A stretch of 64,000 bases of DNA from SSSZ01 sp016790965 (GCA_016790965.1 JAEUNZ010000048.1:55795-119794); one strand, 5' to 3'. Shown: positions 1-9,787, numbered from the stretch's first letter. Numbers and translations: made by a program. The notes: generated by a model from the sequence alone, not told the origin.

Positions 1-2
1 AC

Positions 3-236
3 GCTTCGCAGCAGGAAGAAGCCGGCGCACCGCGGCAGGTGGCTTGTGAAATTGCCGTCATGGCCTTGGGCGAACCCGCCCGCTGGCTTCAGGCGGTACC
101 CCTCGGTGGGACGGTCCGAGTGACCGGATTTCTGGCAGCCCGGAGCCGCAACGGCAAGACCCCCGTGCTCCATGTGAATACGATCGAAATTTTGGAAGGA
201 AACGAAAATGGCACGATTCTTCAAGAAGAAGGATGA
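3..236 (+). CDS. priB: Primosomal replication protein N (PriB), 3' part
   Basis: The frame is open from the first bases of the window, so the start lies upstream; about 77 codons are visible. The visible part carries the PriB-type OB-fold pattern: a conserved hydrophobic core around VMALGEPARWLQ, the strand VRVTGFLAARSR and the ending VLHVNTIEILE. PriB is a single-stranded-DNA-binding restart protein that works with PriA and DnaT to reload DnaB at stalled forks. The last 29 bases overlap the start of rpsR, which suggests translational coupling, and rpsF is expected just upstream outside the window. The call rests on both the pattern and the priB-rpsR-rplI gene order, which is well known in beta- and gammaproteobacteria. 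Confidence 0.85.
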   Translation, partial: ASQQEEAGAPRQVACEIAVMALGEPARWLQAVPLGGTVRVTGFLAARSRNGKTPVLHVNTIEILEGNENGTILQEEG

Positions 237-483
237 CGACAAGAAAAAGAAGCGCGGCGGAGGTCTCTTCAAGCGCCGTAAGTTCTGCCGCTTCACGGCG
301 GAGAAAGTGGTCGAGATCGACTACAAGGATGTGGATGTGCTGAAGGAATACATCCAGGAAAACGCCAAGATCATGCCGGCTCGCTTGACCGGCACTAAGG
401 CCGGCTATCAGCGCCAGTTGGGCACCGCCATCAAGCGCGCCCGCTTCCTGGCTCTGCTGCCTTATACCGACAATCACCTGTAA
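208..483 (+). CDS. rpsR: 30S ribosomal protein bS18
   Basis: This 91-residue protein has the bS18 signature: a basic, lysine-rich N-terminus followed by FKRRKFCRFTAE, the segment IDYKDVDVLKEYI, and the C-terminal rRNA-binding stretch TGTKAGYQRQLGTAIKRAR. bS18 sits on the platform of the small subunit beside bS6. The N-terminal DDDKKKKRGGG extension is somewhat longer than in E. coli. The start codon lies inside the end of priB, preceded by AAGGAAACGAAA, a good ribosome-binding site. It is followed after 18 bases by rplI, so the three genes are almost certainly co-transcribed. Confidence 0.97.
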   Translation: MARFFKKKDDDKKKKRGGGLFKRRKFCRFTAEKVVEIDYKDVDVLKEYIQENAKIMPARLTGTKAGYQRQLGTAIKRARFLALLPYTDNHL

Positions 484-501
484 TTTCCGGGGAGACGAAA
501 C

Positions 502-948
502 ATGCAAATCATTCTGCTCGAAAAGGTGGTCAACCTGGGCAACCTGGGCGACATCGTCAAGGTCAAGGACGGCTATGCCCGCAATTTCCTCATTCCCCGC
601 CGTATGGCCAAGCGTGCTACCCCGGCTGCCAAGGCCGAGTTCGAAGCGCGCCGCGTCGAGTTGGAGAAACTGGCCGCCGAGAAGCTGGCTGCCGCCCAGG
701 GCGTCGCCGAGAAGCTGGCCGGCGTTACCGTCAGCGTGGCCCGCAAGGCCGGCATGGACGGCCGTCTGTTCGGTTCTGTCGGCAATATCGATATCGCCGA
801 GGGCCTGAAGGCCGCCGGTTTCGATGTGGATAAGGCGGCCATCCGCCTGCCCGAAGGCCCCTTCAAGGCCATCGGCGAGTTCCCGGTCGATGTGGCCCTT
901 CATACCGATGTGCTGGCCAGCATCACGGTTGCCGTGGTTGCCGAATAA
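502..948 (+). CDS. rplI: 50S ribosomal protein bL9
   Basis: The protein has 148 residues, the usual length for bL9. The N-terminal domain begins MQIILLEKVVNLGNLGDIV and continues with VKDGYARNFLIPRRMA, the rRNA-binding motif. A long connecting helix rich in Ala, Glu and Lys follows (residues ~40-75), then the C-terminal domain with DGRLFGSVGNIDIAEGL. bL9 binds 23S rRNA near the L1 stalk and affects reading-frame maintenance. A GGGGAGACGAAAC ribosome-binding site precedes the ATG. It is the last gene before a strong terminator, so dnaB, which often follows rplI, is not in this operon here. Confidence 0.97.
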   Translation: MQIILLEKVVNLGNLGDIVKVKDGYARNFLIPRRMAKRATPAAKAEFEARRVELEKLAAEKLAAAQGVAEKLAGVTVSVARKAGMDGRLFGSVGNIDIAEGLKAAGFDVDKAAIRLPEGPFKAIGEFPVDVALHTDVLASITVAVVAE

Positions 949-964
949 GGCGCTCCGCTCCAGC

Positions 965-996
965 AAAAAGGCCTCGCAGTTTGCGAGGCCTTTTTT
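965..996. terminator. Bidirectional intrinsic terminator after rplI
   Basis: A perfect 9-bp stem GGCCTCGCA / TGCGAGGCC (970-978 and 982-990) has a 3-base loop, is preceded by five A and followed by six T. It ends the priB-rpsR-rplI transcript. Because of the A-tract it can also stop the RTX gene arriving on the minus strand. Confidence 0.93.
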
Positions 997-1027
997 ATTG
1001 GTGCGCCCGGCTGGCGCCGGTTCGCCG

Positions 1028-2743
1028 TCAAACGAAGGAAACGTCGTTTTCGAGGGAGAAGCGGCCGCCGATTAAGGTGGCGATTTCCACCGCGTCGGCG
1101 CCGCCGACGCCGTCGCCGTCATAGTAGAGATGGCCGACGCCGCCCACCAGGTCCTGGGTGTAGCTCAGGGCGTCTGCTCCGGCCGTGAAAATCGAAGCAT
1201 CCAGGATCAGGTCGTCCTTGCCCGTGGCGAAAAGATTGATCTGATCGACGCCATCCAGGCTGTCGAGGATGAAGTCGTCGTTACCGCCATCACCCCACAA
1301 CTGGTCATTGCCCGCGCCGCCCACCAGGACATCGTCCCCGCCCCCGCCCTTGAGAAGGTCATTGCCAGCCCCGCCGGCAAGCTGGTCATTGCCTCCTTCG
1401 CCGATCAGGGTGTCGTCATCCGCGCCGCCGCTGAGGCTGTCATTGCCGCCGCCGCCCCGCAGGGTGTCGTTGCCCGCATCGCCCGTCAGGGTGTCATTGC
1501 CGCCATCGCCCTTCAGATGGTCATTGCCGGCACCGCCTGCCAGGGTGTCGTCGCCCCCGCCGCCGGAGAGTTCATCGTCGCCCTCTCCGCCGTCAAGGTT
1601 GTCGTTGCCGCCATCGCCCTTGAGACGATCATTGCCCGCGCCGCCCAGCAGCGTGTCATTGCCCGCGCCGCCGGAGAGATCGTCGTCGTCATCGCCGCCG
1701 TCAAGAGTGTCGTCGCCGCTGTCGCCCTTCAGACGGTCGTCGCCTGCAGCACCCAGCAGCGTGTCGTTGCCGCCGTCGCCGTGGAGCGTGTCGTCGTCGT
1801 CGCCGCCATCCAGGATGTCGTCGTCGGCACCGCCATTCAGAATGTCGTCTTCGCTGCCCCCGGTTAGGCTGTCGTTACCCCGGCCGCCGTTAAGCCGATC
1901 CCGACCGCTGTCGCCCTGCAGCGTATCGTCCCCGTCGTCGCCGCTCAAGGCGTCGTCTCCGTCACCGCCGACCAGCGTGTCGTTGCCGGCGTCGCCGGAA
2001 AGGGAGTCCTTGCCTGACCCGGCGTTGAGCAGATCGTTGCCCTTGCCGCCCTTGAGGCCATCGTCGCCGCTACCGCCGGAAAGAATGTCGTCGCCGTCGT
2101 CGCCGGAGAGCGTGTCACTGTCGTCGCCGCCGGAGAGCAGATCGTCGTCTGATCCACCAGAGAGGCGGTCCCGGCCGCGTCCGCCGAACAGGCGGTCCTC
2201 GCCGGAATCGCCGCGCAGGCGATCGTTGCCGTCGTCACCGAAAAGATCATCGTCGCCGCCGCCACCGGACAGGTCATCGTTGCCGCCACGACCGTGGAAT
2301 TCGTCGTTGCCGTTACCGTGCCGACGGTTGTCGCCGCGGTGATCATCACCGAACTCGTCGTGGGCACCATGGTCGTCTCCTCCGGGGTGCTCGTTTTCGT
2401 CTTCACCCAAGTCGTCGCCGACCAGGTAGTCGTCGAGATCCCCGAGACCCAGGAAGCCGGCGAAGGCAGCGTAGGTCAGATCGAGGCCCGAAAAAGTGAA
2501 GGTGGGAGTCGTTGCACCTGCAAGATAGGCCTCCAGCCCGGTGACCACGCCAACCGGCGGGGTGCCGGAGAACGTTCCCTGCAGGACGAGCCGGCCACCG
2601 TTCGGGTTGGGCGTGTCGTCCTCGGTACTGACCAGAGCCAGCGTGACCGTCGTTGCGGTAGATTCGCTGATCGAGAAGGCATCGATGTGATCGACGAAGT
2701 CTTCCCAGCCGGCGCCGAGGGTGTTTTGAGTAAGGGTGATCAT
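1028..2743 (-). CDS. RTX-type calcium-binding nonapeptide-repeat protein
   Basis: This 571-residue acidic protein is built mostly of about 38 tandem RTX nonapeptides of the form GGxGxDxLx (for example GAGNDTLLG, GGGDDTLAG), at residues ~143-484. These fold into calcium-binding parallel beta-rolls. Residues 1-~100 form a different domain without a signal peptide, followed by an Asp/Glu/His-rich linker (~101-142). The C-terminus (DFILDSLDGVDQINLF onward) resembles the cap and type I secretion signal region of RTX proteins. The start chosen at 2743 has CGGAG seven bases upstream; a longer reading would begin at 2812. No type I exporter genes are in the window. The exact role (adhesin, enzyme carrier or S-layer-like) cannot be told. 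The repeats are visible, while secretion is inferred from the family. Confidence 0.85.
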   Translation of the reverse strand: MITLTQNTLGAGWEDFVDHIDAFSISESTATTVTLALVSTEDDTPNPNGGRLVLQGTFSGTPPVGVVTGLEAYLAGATTPTFTFSGLDLTYAAFAGFLGLGDLDDYLVGDDLGEDENEHPGGDDHGAHDEFGDDHRGDNRRHGNGNDEFHGRGGNDDLSGGGGDDDLFGDDGNDRLRGDSGEDRLFGGRGRDRLSGGSDDDLLSGGDDSDTLSGDDGDDILSGGSGDDGLKGGKGNDLLNAGSGKDSLSGDAGNDTLVGGDGDDALSGDDGDDTLQGDSGRDRLNGGRGNDSLTGGSEDDILNGGADDDILDGGDDDDTLHGDGGNDTLLGAAGDDRLKGDSGDDTLDGGDDDDDLSGGAGNDTLLGGAGNDRLKGDGGNDNLDGGEGDDELSGGGGDDTLAGGAGNDHLKGDGGNDTLTGDAGNDTLRGGGGNDSLSGGADDDTLIGEGGNDQLAGGAGNDLLKGGGGDDVLVGGAGNDQLWGDGGNDDFILDSLDGVDQINLFATGKDDLILDASIFTAGADALSYTQDLVGGVGHLYYDGDGVGGADAVEIATLIGGRFSLENDVSFV

Positions 2744-3062
2744 TGTTTGGCTCCGAGTTGCGGGCGGGAGAGAAAGTGGGAACGGGTCATTGCAGGAGGG
2801 TTGATTCCGCAATTCTACCGGTCTGGGTTTCTGCCTTGTCTCGCGTTCTGTCTAGGGTGTGAAAAATGCCGGGAGAAGTCCGGGTGCTGTCGTCGGTGCA
2901 AGAACGGTGCCAAGAGTGCCAGGGCGATGAAAGTGCCGGGATTCGCCCATTTGACGTTGCTTTTGTCGTTCGCGGGGGATTGAGGTCGAGCTTGGCTTGG
3001 GGCAAATCGCCCGAAGTGGGGGATTTGCCCCAGTTCACTTTGGGGCTTCCCCGCAAGGGCGA
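2744..3062. other. Intergenic region between the RTX gene and gpmI
   Basis: This stretch of about 320 bases has no convincing gene. It must hold the promoter of the minus-strand RTX gene near 2744-2850 and the 3' end of the gpmI transcript. The only clear structure is the inverted repeat at 2999-3031, listed separately. Confidence 0.6.
2999..3031. repeat. Inverted repeat downstream of gpmI
   Basis: GGGGCAAATC (2999-3008) and GATTTGCCCC (3022-3031) form a perfect 10-bp stem with a 13-base loop, 32 bases after the gpmI stop on the minus strand. There is no T-run, so it is not a typical intrinsic terminator. It may act as a transcript-stabilising hairpin or a weak terminator. Confidence 0.55.
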
Positions 3063-4715
<1,653 letters not shown>

Positions 4716-4855
4716 GGAGGGTTTCCTGATTGGGGGCTGGAGCGCCCTAAGGGCGCGAAAAGGCGCTCATTTTAACGCTTCCCCGCATCCCACAGCCGGT
4801 GCCGGGCAGGGATTTCCCGTCGCGGCAGGCGCTCAAGCGAGGCTGCCTGGGGAGA

Positions 4856-5536
4856 TCACGACGTGCGCCGGAAGCGCTCGGCCAGCCAGGCGCCTACTTC
4901 CGCCAGTTCGTCTTCGGAAACCGTGTGGTCCATGGGGTAGAGACGCCAGCTCAGGTCATAGCCGCACGCGTGCAGAAAATCCTGTGCCTGGGAGCCGAGG
5001 GCCAGGGGAACGATGTCGTCTTCGGCGCCATGGCCGACGAACAGCGGCGTGGCCCGATTGGGCTTGCACTCGACTTCGGTGAGCAGAGAAGGTGCGGGAA
5101 TGTATGCCGAGAGGGCGACGACGCCGGCGAGAGGCTGAGGGTGGGTCAGGCCGACGGTATAGGCCATGGCGCCGCCCTGGGAAAATCCTGCCAGTACGAT
5201 GTTCTCACAGGGGATGCCGCGCTGGTTCTCCCGTTCGACGAGGCGGCGGATGTTACTGCGGGAGCTGAGGATGCCGACTTCGTCGACCTCCCGCTCGATA
5301 CCGCGGGCTTCAATGATGTCGTACCAGGCCGGCATGATGTAGCCGCCGTTACAGGTGACGCGGATTTCCTGCGCATGGGGAAAGATGAAGCGCACCGCCA
5401 GGTCTGCGGGCAGTCGGAGAAAGGGGATGGCCGGGGCGAAATCGCTGCCGTCCGCGCCCAGACCATGCAGCCAGATGACAGCGAATTCCGGCTTGGGCGC
5501 TGTTTCGATCTCGATGGCTGGGAGGAGGATGTTCAT
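4856..5536 (-). CDS. Carboxylesterase / phospholipase family alpha/beta hydrolase
   Basis: This 226-residue protein belongs to the small carboxylesterase/acyl-protein thioesterase-like family, cytosolic serine hydrolases acting on short acyl esters. The core shows AVIWLHGLGADGSDF (oxyanion region, ~19-33), the nucleophile elbow GFSQGGAMA with Ser119, the acid residue in GHGAEDDIVPL and the histidine in PMDHTVSEDE near the C-terminus. All three catalytic positions are present. The start at 5536 (MNILLPAIE) matches the family N-terminus; a start at 5644 would add a proline-rich leader that looks non-coding. The natural substrate is unknown. Confidence 0.85.
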   Translation of the reverse strand: MNILLPAIEIETAPKPEFAVIWLHGLGADGSDFAPAIPFLRLPADLAVRFIFPHAQEIRVTCNGGYIMPAWYDIIEARGIEREVDEVGILSSRSNIRRLVERENQRGIPCENIVLAGFSQGGAMAYTVGLTHPQPLAGVVALSAYIPAPSLLTEVECKPNRATPLFVGHGAEDDIVPLALGSQAQDFLHACGYDLSWRLYPMDHTVSEDELAEVGAWLAERFRRTS

Positions 5537-5929
5537 GGGGCGTACTTTCGGTGGCGGGGGGGGCGGCAGTGCGGTAAGAGGCCATCCAATCGACCGCACG
5601 GGGGAGCACGATGACATGGTTGTGTCGCCCTTGTCACACCCCATGCATGAGGGTTAACCATGCGTCAGAGCAGCTCGCTGGCCGATTTTGGCATCGCCTG
5701 GCGCCCTTGCAGACCGCTCTCGCATCTCCCGCGGACAGGGCTTCCGGCCGGGAAATCTCGCTCATGACCCCGATCCCGATAGCTCGTTTCGCGAGAGCCC
5801 GCAGTCCTTGCGTTGCAAGCGGCTGCGGCCGTTGCCGGTGCGGCCGGCTTTCGTAAGAGTCTGTTTCCACTGTCCTGCGGAAGATTTTGGGCTGCGTTAT
5901 TCGGTCATGTCGTCTTCGAAGGAAAAGCC
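5537..5929. other. Intergenic region with no recognised gene
   Basis: About 390 bases separate the divergent esterase and lipoprotein genes. Open frames here have no family features and look like chance readings of GC-rich DNA. Promoters of both genes should lie here, but none could be assigned with confidence. Confidence 0.5.
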
Positions 5930-6262
5930 ATGACCCCCTGGTTCCGAATTGCCCCCCTGGCCCTTGTCGCACTCCTGACGGGCTGTGTCGTCGCCCCAGC
6001 GCCGCGGCCCTATTACGATCAGGCCATCGTCGTCGCGCCGCCGGCACCCCGGGTCGAATACGTTGGACCGGCTCCGGCGTTTGGACAAATTTGGATCGGG
6101 GGCTATTGGACCTGGACTGGCTACCGCCATGACTGGGTTCCCGGCCATTGGGAGGCGCATCGGCCGGGATACCAATGGGCGCCCCACCGCTGGGAACGTC
6201 GTGCCGATCGCTGGCATGAAGAGCGGGGGCACTGGGAACGCCACCATGGGGGGCGGCGATGA
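5930..6262 (+). CDS. Small YXWGXW-type lipoprotein
   Basis: This 110-residue protein has a lipoprotein signal peptide: a hydrophobic core LALVALLTG followed by Cys at about residue 19 (lipobox LLTGC). The mature part is rich in Trp, His, Arg, Pro and Tyr, with repeated aromatic motifs such as GGYWTWTGYRHDW, PGHWEAHRPGY and HWERRADRWHEE. This is the pattern of the YXWGXW-repeat lipoproteins found in many proteobacteria, whose function is unknown. The start has GAAGGA seven bases upstream; an in-frame upstream start would bury the signal peptide. It is probably anchored in the outer membrane facing the periplasm. Confidence 0.8.
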   Translation: MTPWFRIAPLALVALLTGCVVAPAPRPYYDQAIVVAPPAPRVEYVGPAPAFGQIWIGGYWTWTGYRHDWVPGHWEAHRPGYQWAPHRWERRADRWHEERGHWERHHGGRR

Positions 6263-6302
6263 AGGTATCCTAGGCAGCCGTAAAAATCGCCGCGGAGACA
6301 CC

Positions 6303-6602
6303 ATGCGAATCCACCAGCTTCCCCTCGGCGCCCGCTTCGAGTACCAGGGCGCTGAATGGGTCAAGACCGCTCCCATGCTGGCCAGCGGCCCTGGAGGCCA
6401 GCGCCTCATCCCGCGCCACGCGGTGCTCAAGCCCCTCGATCCGGGGGTTACCGAGCCTTCGGGTTCGCCCTCTCTCGACCGTGCCGCCGTACTCCTGGCC
6501 TTCGAGAACTTCTGCCAGACCTGCACGCCCTGGATTCCCGAGGACCACGCCAAGGCCTTCGAGCAGGCCCGACGCGCTTTTGTAGACGCCGTGGGCCAGT
6601 AG
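6303..6602 (+). CDS. Conserved hypothetical protein, 99 residues
   Basis: The start MRIHQLPLGARFEYQGAEWV looks like a small beta-rich domain (residues ~1-45), followed by a helical C-terminal half with two Cys in FCQTC (~75-79). No enzyme motif or membrane segment is visible. It lies 40 bases after the lipoprotein gene and may share its transcript. I do not recognise a named family. The coding call rests on good codon use and the well-formed protein-like composition. Confidence 0.65.
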   Translation: MRIHQLPLGARFEYQGAEWVKTAPMLASGPGGQRLIPRHAVLKPLDPGVTEPSGSPSLDRAAVLLAFENFCQTCTPWIPEDHAKAFEQARRAFVDAVGQ

Positions 6603-6627
6603 TCGGTCCTAAAATCCCGTTTGGGGT

Positions 6628-6795
6628 CTAGTAGTCAGTCACACAGGTTCAGCTATGTTCGGCCTGCCCCGCATCCCCGCTCGCTTTGTCGTTCATCCTC
6701 GCCATAGCTTCGGCTATGGCTGCGGTTCGCTTCGCGCGATCCGGGCGCGGATGCGTGCCTCGGCATCGACGCAAAGCTATGTGACTGACTACTAG
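6628..6795. mobile_element. MITE-like element, family A, copy 1
   Basis: A 160-bp body (6632-6791) lies between two CTAG copies. The ends are perfect 16-bp inverted repeats CTAGTAGTCAGTCACA and TGTGACTGACTACTAG, counting CTAG. The centre holds a palindrome CGCCATAGCTTCGGCTATGGC (first 20 bases at 6700-6719). A second copy at 34345-34512 has the same length and is about 90 % identical by eye. There is no reading frame for a transposase, so it would be a non-autonomous element. CTAG fits the 4-bp YTAR targets of IS5-group transposases, but that link is an inference. Confidence 0.85.
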
Positions 6796-6918
6796 CCGAG
6801 CACGGCCTGCGGGACCGGCGGGCAAGCGTCATTGGGGCCGTCCGGTACCGCTTCGGTGCAGCCGCCGCCCGGGTTCCATGCGACCCATATTGACCCGCCG
6901 CGCTGGTACACTCCGGCC

Positions 6919-8316
6919 ATGAATTTCCGCTCATCTGCCTCGAATCCTGCCGACTCCGCCGTAGCCCAGTTGCGGGTGCCCCCCCATTCGATCGAGGCGG
7001 AGCAGTCCGTTCTCGGCGGTCTCCTTCTCGACAACCAGGCCTGGGATCGCATGGGCGATCTGGTCGCCGACACGGACTTCTACCGCGACGAGCACCGGCG
7101 CATCTTCCGCCAGATCCGGCTTCTTCTGGAAAACGGAAAGCCCGCCGACGTGGTCACCGTGGCAGAAGCCCTGGACGGCCTGGGGGAGGGTGAACGCACC
7201 GGTGGCCTCGCCTATCTGGGCGAACTCGCCGCCAATACGCCTTCAGCGGCCAATATCAAGCGCTACGCCGAAATCGTGCGGGAACGGGCCGTCTTGCGGC
7301 AGTTGGCGGCCACCGCCGACGAAATCGCCGCCAATGCCCTGAATCCCCTGGGGCGTGATGCGGAATCCATCCTGGACGAGGCGGAAGCCCGCATTTTCGC
7401 CATCGCCGAAGCCGGGGCAAGCCACAGCGATGGTTTCGTCCACATAAACCCCTTGCTCACCCAGGTGGTCGAGCGAATCCAGGAGTTGCACGACCGGGAA
7501 AACCCCTCTGACATCACTGGTGTGCCCACGGGTTTCGCCGATCTGGACCAGAAAACATCAGGCTTCCAGCCCGGCGATCTCATCATCGTCGCCGGAAGAC
7601 CCTCGATGGGTAAAACGGCCTTTGCCCTCAATATCGCGGAAAACGTGGCGGTGGATTCGGGTTTGCCGGTGGGGGTGTTTTCGATGGAAATGGGCGGCAC
7701 CCAGCTCGCCATGCGTATGCTGGCTTCCATCGGCCGACTCGACTCGCACCGGGTGCGCACTGGGCGGCTCAACGACGACGAATGGGCGCGGCTGTCTTTC
7801 GCGCTGGGCAAGCTGCATGAGGCGCCCATCTACATCGACGAAACCGGTGGACTCACTCCCGGCAATCTGCGCGCCCGGGCCCGGCGTCTGGCGCGCCAGT
7901 ACGGTGGCAAGCTTGGCCTGCTGGTCATCGACTACATCCAGCTCATGAGCACCAATCGGCAGGGCGAAAACCGGGCCACCGAAGTATCGGAAATCTCGCG
8001 GTCGATCAAATCCCTGGCCAAGGAACTCCAGGTGCCCATCGTCGCCCTCTCGCAGCTATCGCGCAAAGTCGAGGAGCGCAACGACAAGCGCCCCATGATG
8101 TCCGACCTGCGGGAATCGGGTGCCATCGAGCAGGATGCCGACGTGATTCTGATGATGTACCGGGACGAATACTACAAGCCCGAGAGCCCCGACAAGGGCA
8201 TTGCCGAGGTCATCATCGGCAAGCAGCGTAATGGCCCGACCGGTACCGTGCGTCTGGCCTTCCTGGGCGAATACACGCGCTTCGAGAACCTCGCCCAGGG
8301 CAGCAGCGGGTACTGA
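6919..8316 (+). CDS. dnaB: Replicative DNA helicase DnaB
   Basis: DnaB is the hexameric 5'-3' helicase that unwinds the replication fork and recruits primase. The 465-residue protein has the N-terminal all-alpha domain (PPHSIEAEQSVLGGLLLD, ~21-125), a linker, and a RecA-like ATPase domain with Walker A GRPSMGKTAFAL (~225-236), Walker B LLVIDYIQLM, and the C-terminal motifs LSQLSRKVEERNDKRP and SDLRESGAIEQDAD. No intein is present. The ATG at 6919 matches the family start. It lies well away from rplI, and the upstream spacer carries a family A element. Confidence 0.97.
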   Translation: MNFRSSASNPADSAVAQLRVPPHSIEAEQSVLGGLLLDNQAWDRMGDLVADTDFYRDEHRRIFRQIRLLLENGKPADVVTVAEALDGLGEGERTGGLAYLGELAANTPSAANIKRYAEIVRERAVLRQLAATADEIAANALNPLGRDAESILDEAEARIFAIAEAGASHSDGFVHINPLLTQVVERIQELHDRENPSDITGVPTGFADLDQKTSGFQPGDLIIVAGRPSMGKTAFALNIAENVAVDSGLPVGVFSMEMGGTQLAMRMLASIGRLDSHRVRTGRLNDDEWARLSFALGKLHEAPIYIDETGGLTPGNLRARARRLARQYGGKLGLLVIDYIQLMSTNRQGENRATEVSEISRSIKSLAKELQVPIVALSQLSRKVEERNDKRPMMSDLRESGAIEQDADVILMMYRDEYYKPESPDKGIAEVIIGKQRNGPTGTVRLAFLGEYTRFENLAQGSSGY

Positions 8317-8321
8317 ACCGA

Positions 8322-8488
8322 CTCAGAGTCTGTGAATTTTTCGGGCGCCCCCGAGCAGCATGCCCAGGTGTGCGCGATCAAGGCGCCAAGCACCGCCATG
8401 GCTCGGGCTATGGCGAGCATGGGCAACGCCGAGCCGGCGCGGCTGGGCATGACGAGCGGGGGTGAATGAAATTTTCACAGGCTCTCAG
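8322..8488. mobile_element. MITE-like element, family B, copy 1
   Basis: A 159-bp body (8326-8484) lies between two direct TCA copies in CTCAG contexts. Terminal inverted repeats read GAGTCTGTGAA and TTCACAGGCTC. The reverse complement of family B copy 2 (12235-12401) aligns along the whole length with roughly 85 % identity by eye. The core CCGCCATGGCTCGGGCTATGGC (8392-8413) is the same palindrome seen in family A. It fills nearly the whole space between two convergent genes, leaving about five bases beyond each target copy. Confidence 0.82.
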
Positions 8489-8493
8489 CGTTC

Positions 8494-9732
8494 TCAATCC
8501 ACCCGACGGGCGGTGATGGTGTAGGGCACCCGGTCGGGCAGGCGGCCGTCATGGCTGCCGTCGGCGTCTTCCAGTTGCGGGTGCACCAGGAAGGGAACTT
8601 TGCCCCGGCTGCCGGGGAGCGGCACGTCGCTGCCCACGTTGAAGGCGATCCAGTTCATTTCCCACACGCCGAAAAGAATCTTGCGCAAGGCGGCGAGCTT
8701 GCTGTCCCGATCCGAGATGCCTTCCAGAGCGATGACCCGCCGCACATCGCTGGGGTCCACCGGAATCCAGCCGTAGCCGGGCACGTAGAACTCGGCCCGC
8801 ACGTGCTGGGCAGCGGTTGCTCGGTCATCGCTGAGACCGAGGCTGCGGAAGAGCCTCGAGGGGCCGACGCGCAGCCCATAGACGCAACGAGCCGGGATGC
8901 CGATGCCGCGGCACAGGGCGACCAGCAGGCCGTTGATGTCGGCGGAACGTCCCCCGTATTGCCGGGCATCGAGTTGGCGGCGAATGTCGCCACCCCCGAC
9001 GCCGGGCAGGGCGGGGTCGTAGATGGCATTTTCGATCACCCAGTCGTAGAGCGCCTTCACCTGGGCCACCGGATCCTTGATGCGGCCGACGATGCGCTCA
9101 CCCAAGCGATGCGCTTCGTCGTCATTGGGAATCAGGCGCGAGGCTTGCAGATTGCGGCGCAGAATGTCCTCCCGTTCGGGGGCGACGGTGCGCTTGGTGA
9201 CGTCGAAATGGCGGTCGGCAGTGGTCACCGTGGTGGTCAGGCGGATGTGGGGCTCGATGCCGCTGTTCCATTCGCAATAGAACACCTCCAGATCACCGTC
9301 CGGAAGGCGGCGCAGGCTGGCCGATTCTGGGTTGCCCTTCCAGGCGTGGCCCAGGGTGCGTTGGAACAGCATGTCCTGGTTCAGCGGCAGGGGAAGCCAC
9401 AGCCGGGTCGGCCCCAGGGCGCGTTTCAATTGCACCGTGGTGGTGACCTCGTAGGTACGCCATTCATCCGGGGGCTCCGGGGCCTTGACCGGCGGCAGGC
9501 GGCTGGCCGAGGAACCCTGGGGAGGATGCTCGATGATCGGTTCGTCCGCCGTATGAACGACCGGGGCGGGTGGTTTTGCAGGTGTGGCCGCAGGCTTGCG
9601 CGCCGCAGCCTTGCGGATCGGTTTGGCGTTACGCGAAGCAGGCGCCGTGGGCTTCTTTTTGGCCGCCAGGGTTTCGGATCCGACCAGTGAGGCGACGGCG
9701 GCAGCCAGGAAATGGCGACGTTTCAAGGGCAT
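8494..9732 (-). CDS. Secreted transglutaminase-like domain protein, active-site Cys replaced
   Basis: This 412-residue protein starts with a twin-arginine-like signal (LKRRHFLAAAVASLVG), then a Lys/Pro/Ala-rich linker to about residue 90. The rest is a transglutaminase-like fold: DPVAQVKALYDWVIENAIYD, then YGGRSADINGLLVALC and GIPARCVYGLRV, and AQHVRAEFYVPGYGWIPVD carrying the His and Asp. In this family the nucleophile is the Cys in GGxCxD; here the position is Ser263 (codon at 8944-8946). The start at 9732 gives the signal peptide; 9849 would add an unlikely leader. It could be a catalytically silent binding protein. Periplasmic location is inferred. Confidence 0.8.
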   Translation of the reverse strand: MPLKRRHFLAAAVASLVGSETLAAKKKPTAPASRNAKPIRKAAARKPAATPAKPPAPVVHTADEPIIEHPPQGSSASRLPPVKAPEPPDEWRTYEVTTTVQLKRALGPTRLWLPLPLNQDMLFQRTLGHAWKGNPESASLRRLPDGDLEVFYCEWNSGIEPHIRLTTTVTTADRHFDVTKRTVAPEREDILRRNLQASRLIPNDDEAHRLGERIVGRIKDPVAQVKALYDWVIENAIYDPALPGVGGGDIRRQLDARQYGGRSADINGLLVALCRGIGIPARCVYGLRVGPSRLFRSLGLSDDRATAAQHVRAEFYVPGYGWIPVDPSDVRRVIALEGISDRDSKLAALRKILFGVWEMNWIAFNVGSDVPLPGSRGKVPFLVHPQLEDADGSHDGRLPDRVPYTITARRVD

Positions 9733-9761
9733 ACTCCGGAAAGCGAGCTGGGGCTGAAACG

Positions 9762-9787
9762 AAAAGGCCGTGTCCCAAGACACGGCC
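9762..9787 (-). terminator. Intrinsic terminator after the phoH gene
   Basis: On the minus strand, GGCCGTGT-CTTGGG-ACACGGCC followed by TTTTC forms a perfect 8-bp stem about 20 bases past the PhoH stop. It lies in the leader of the transglutaminase-like gene, so the two are probably separate transcripts. Confidence 0.85.

Noticed and set aside
1291..2317. Possible CRISPR or minisatellite array
   Set aside because: The periodicity of 27 bases is the coding pattern of RTX nonapeptides, with no constant repeat-spacer structure.
1269..2342. A plus-strand frame of 357 codons opposite the RTX gene
   Set aside because: Its Ser/Pro-rich sequence is the antisense of the GGxGxDxLx repeats; the minus-strand protein is clearly the real one.
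5634..6047. A minus-strand frame between the esterase and lipoprotein genes
   Set aside because: Arg/Pro-rich composition, no ribosome-binding site, and it overlaps the lipoprotein gene.
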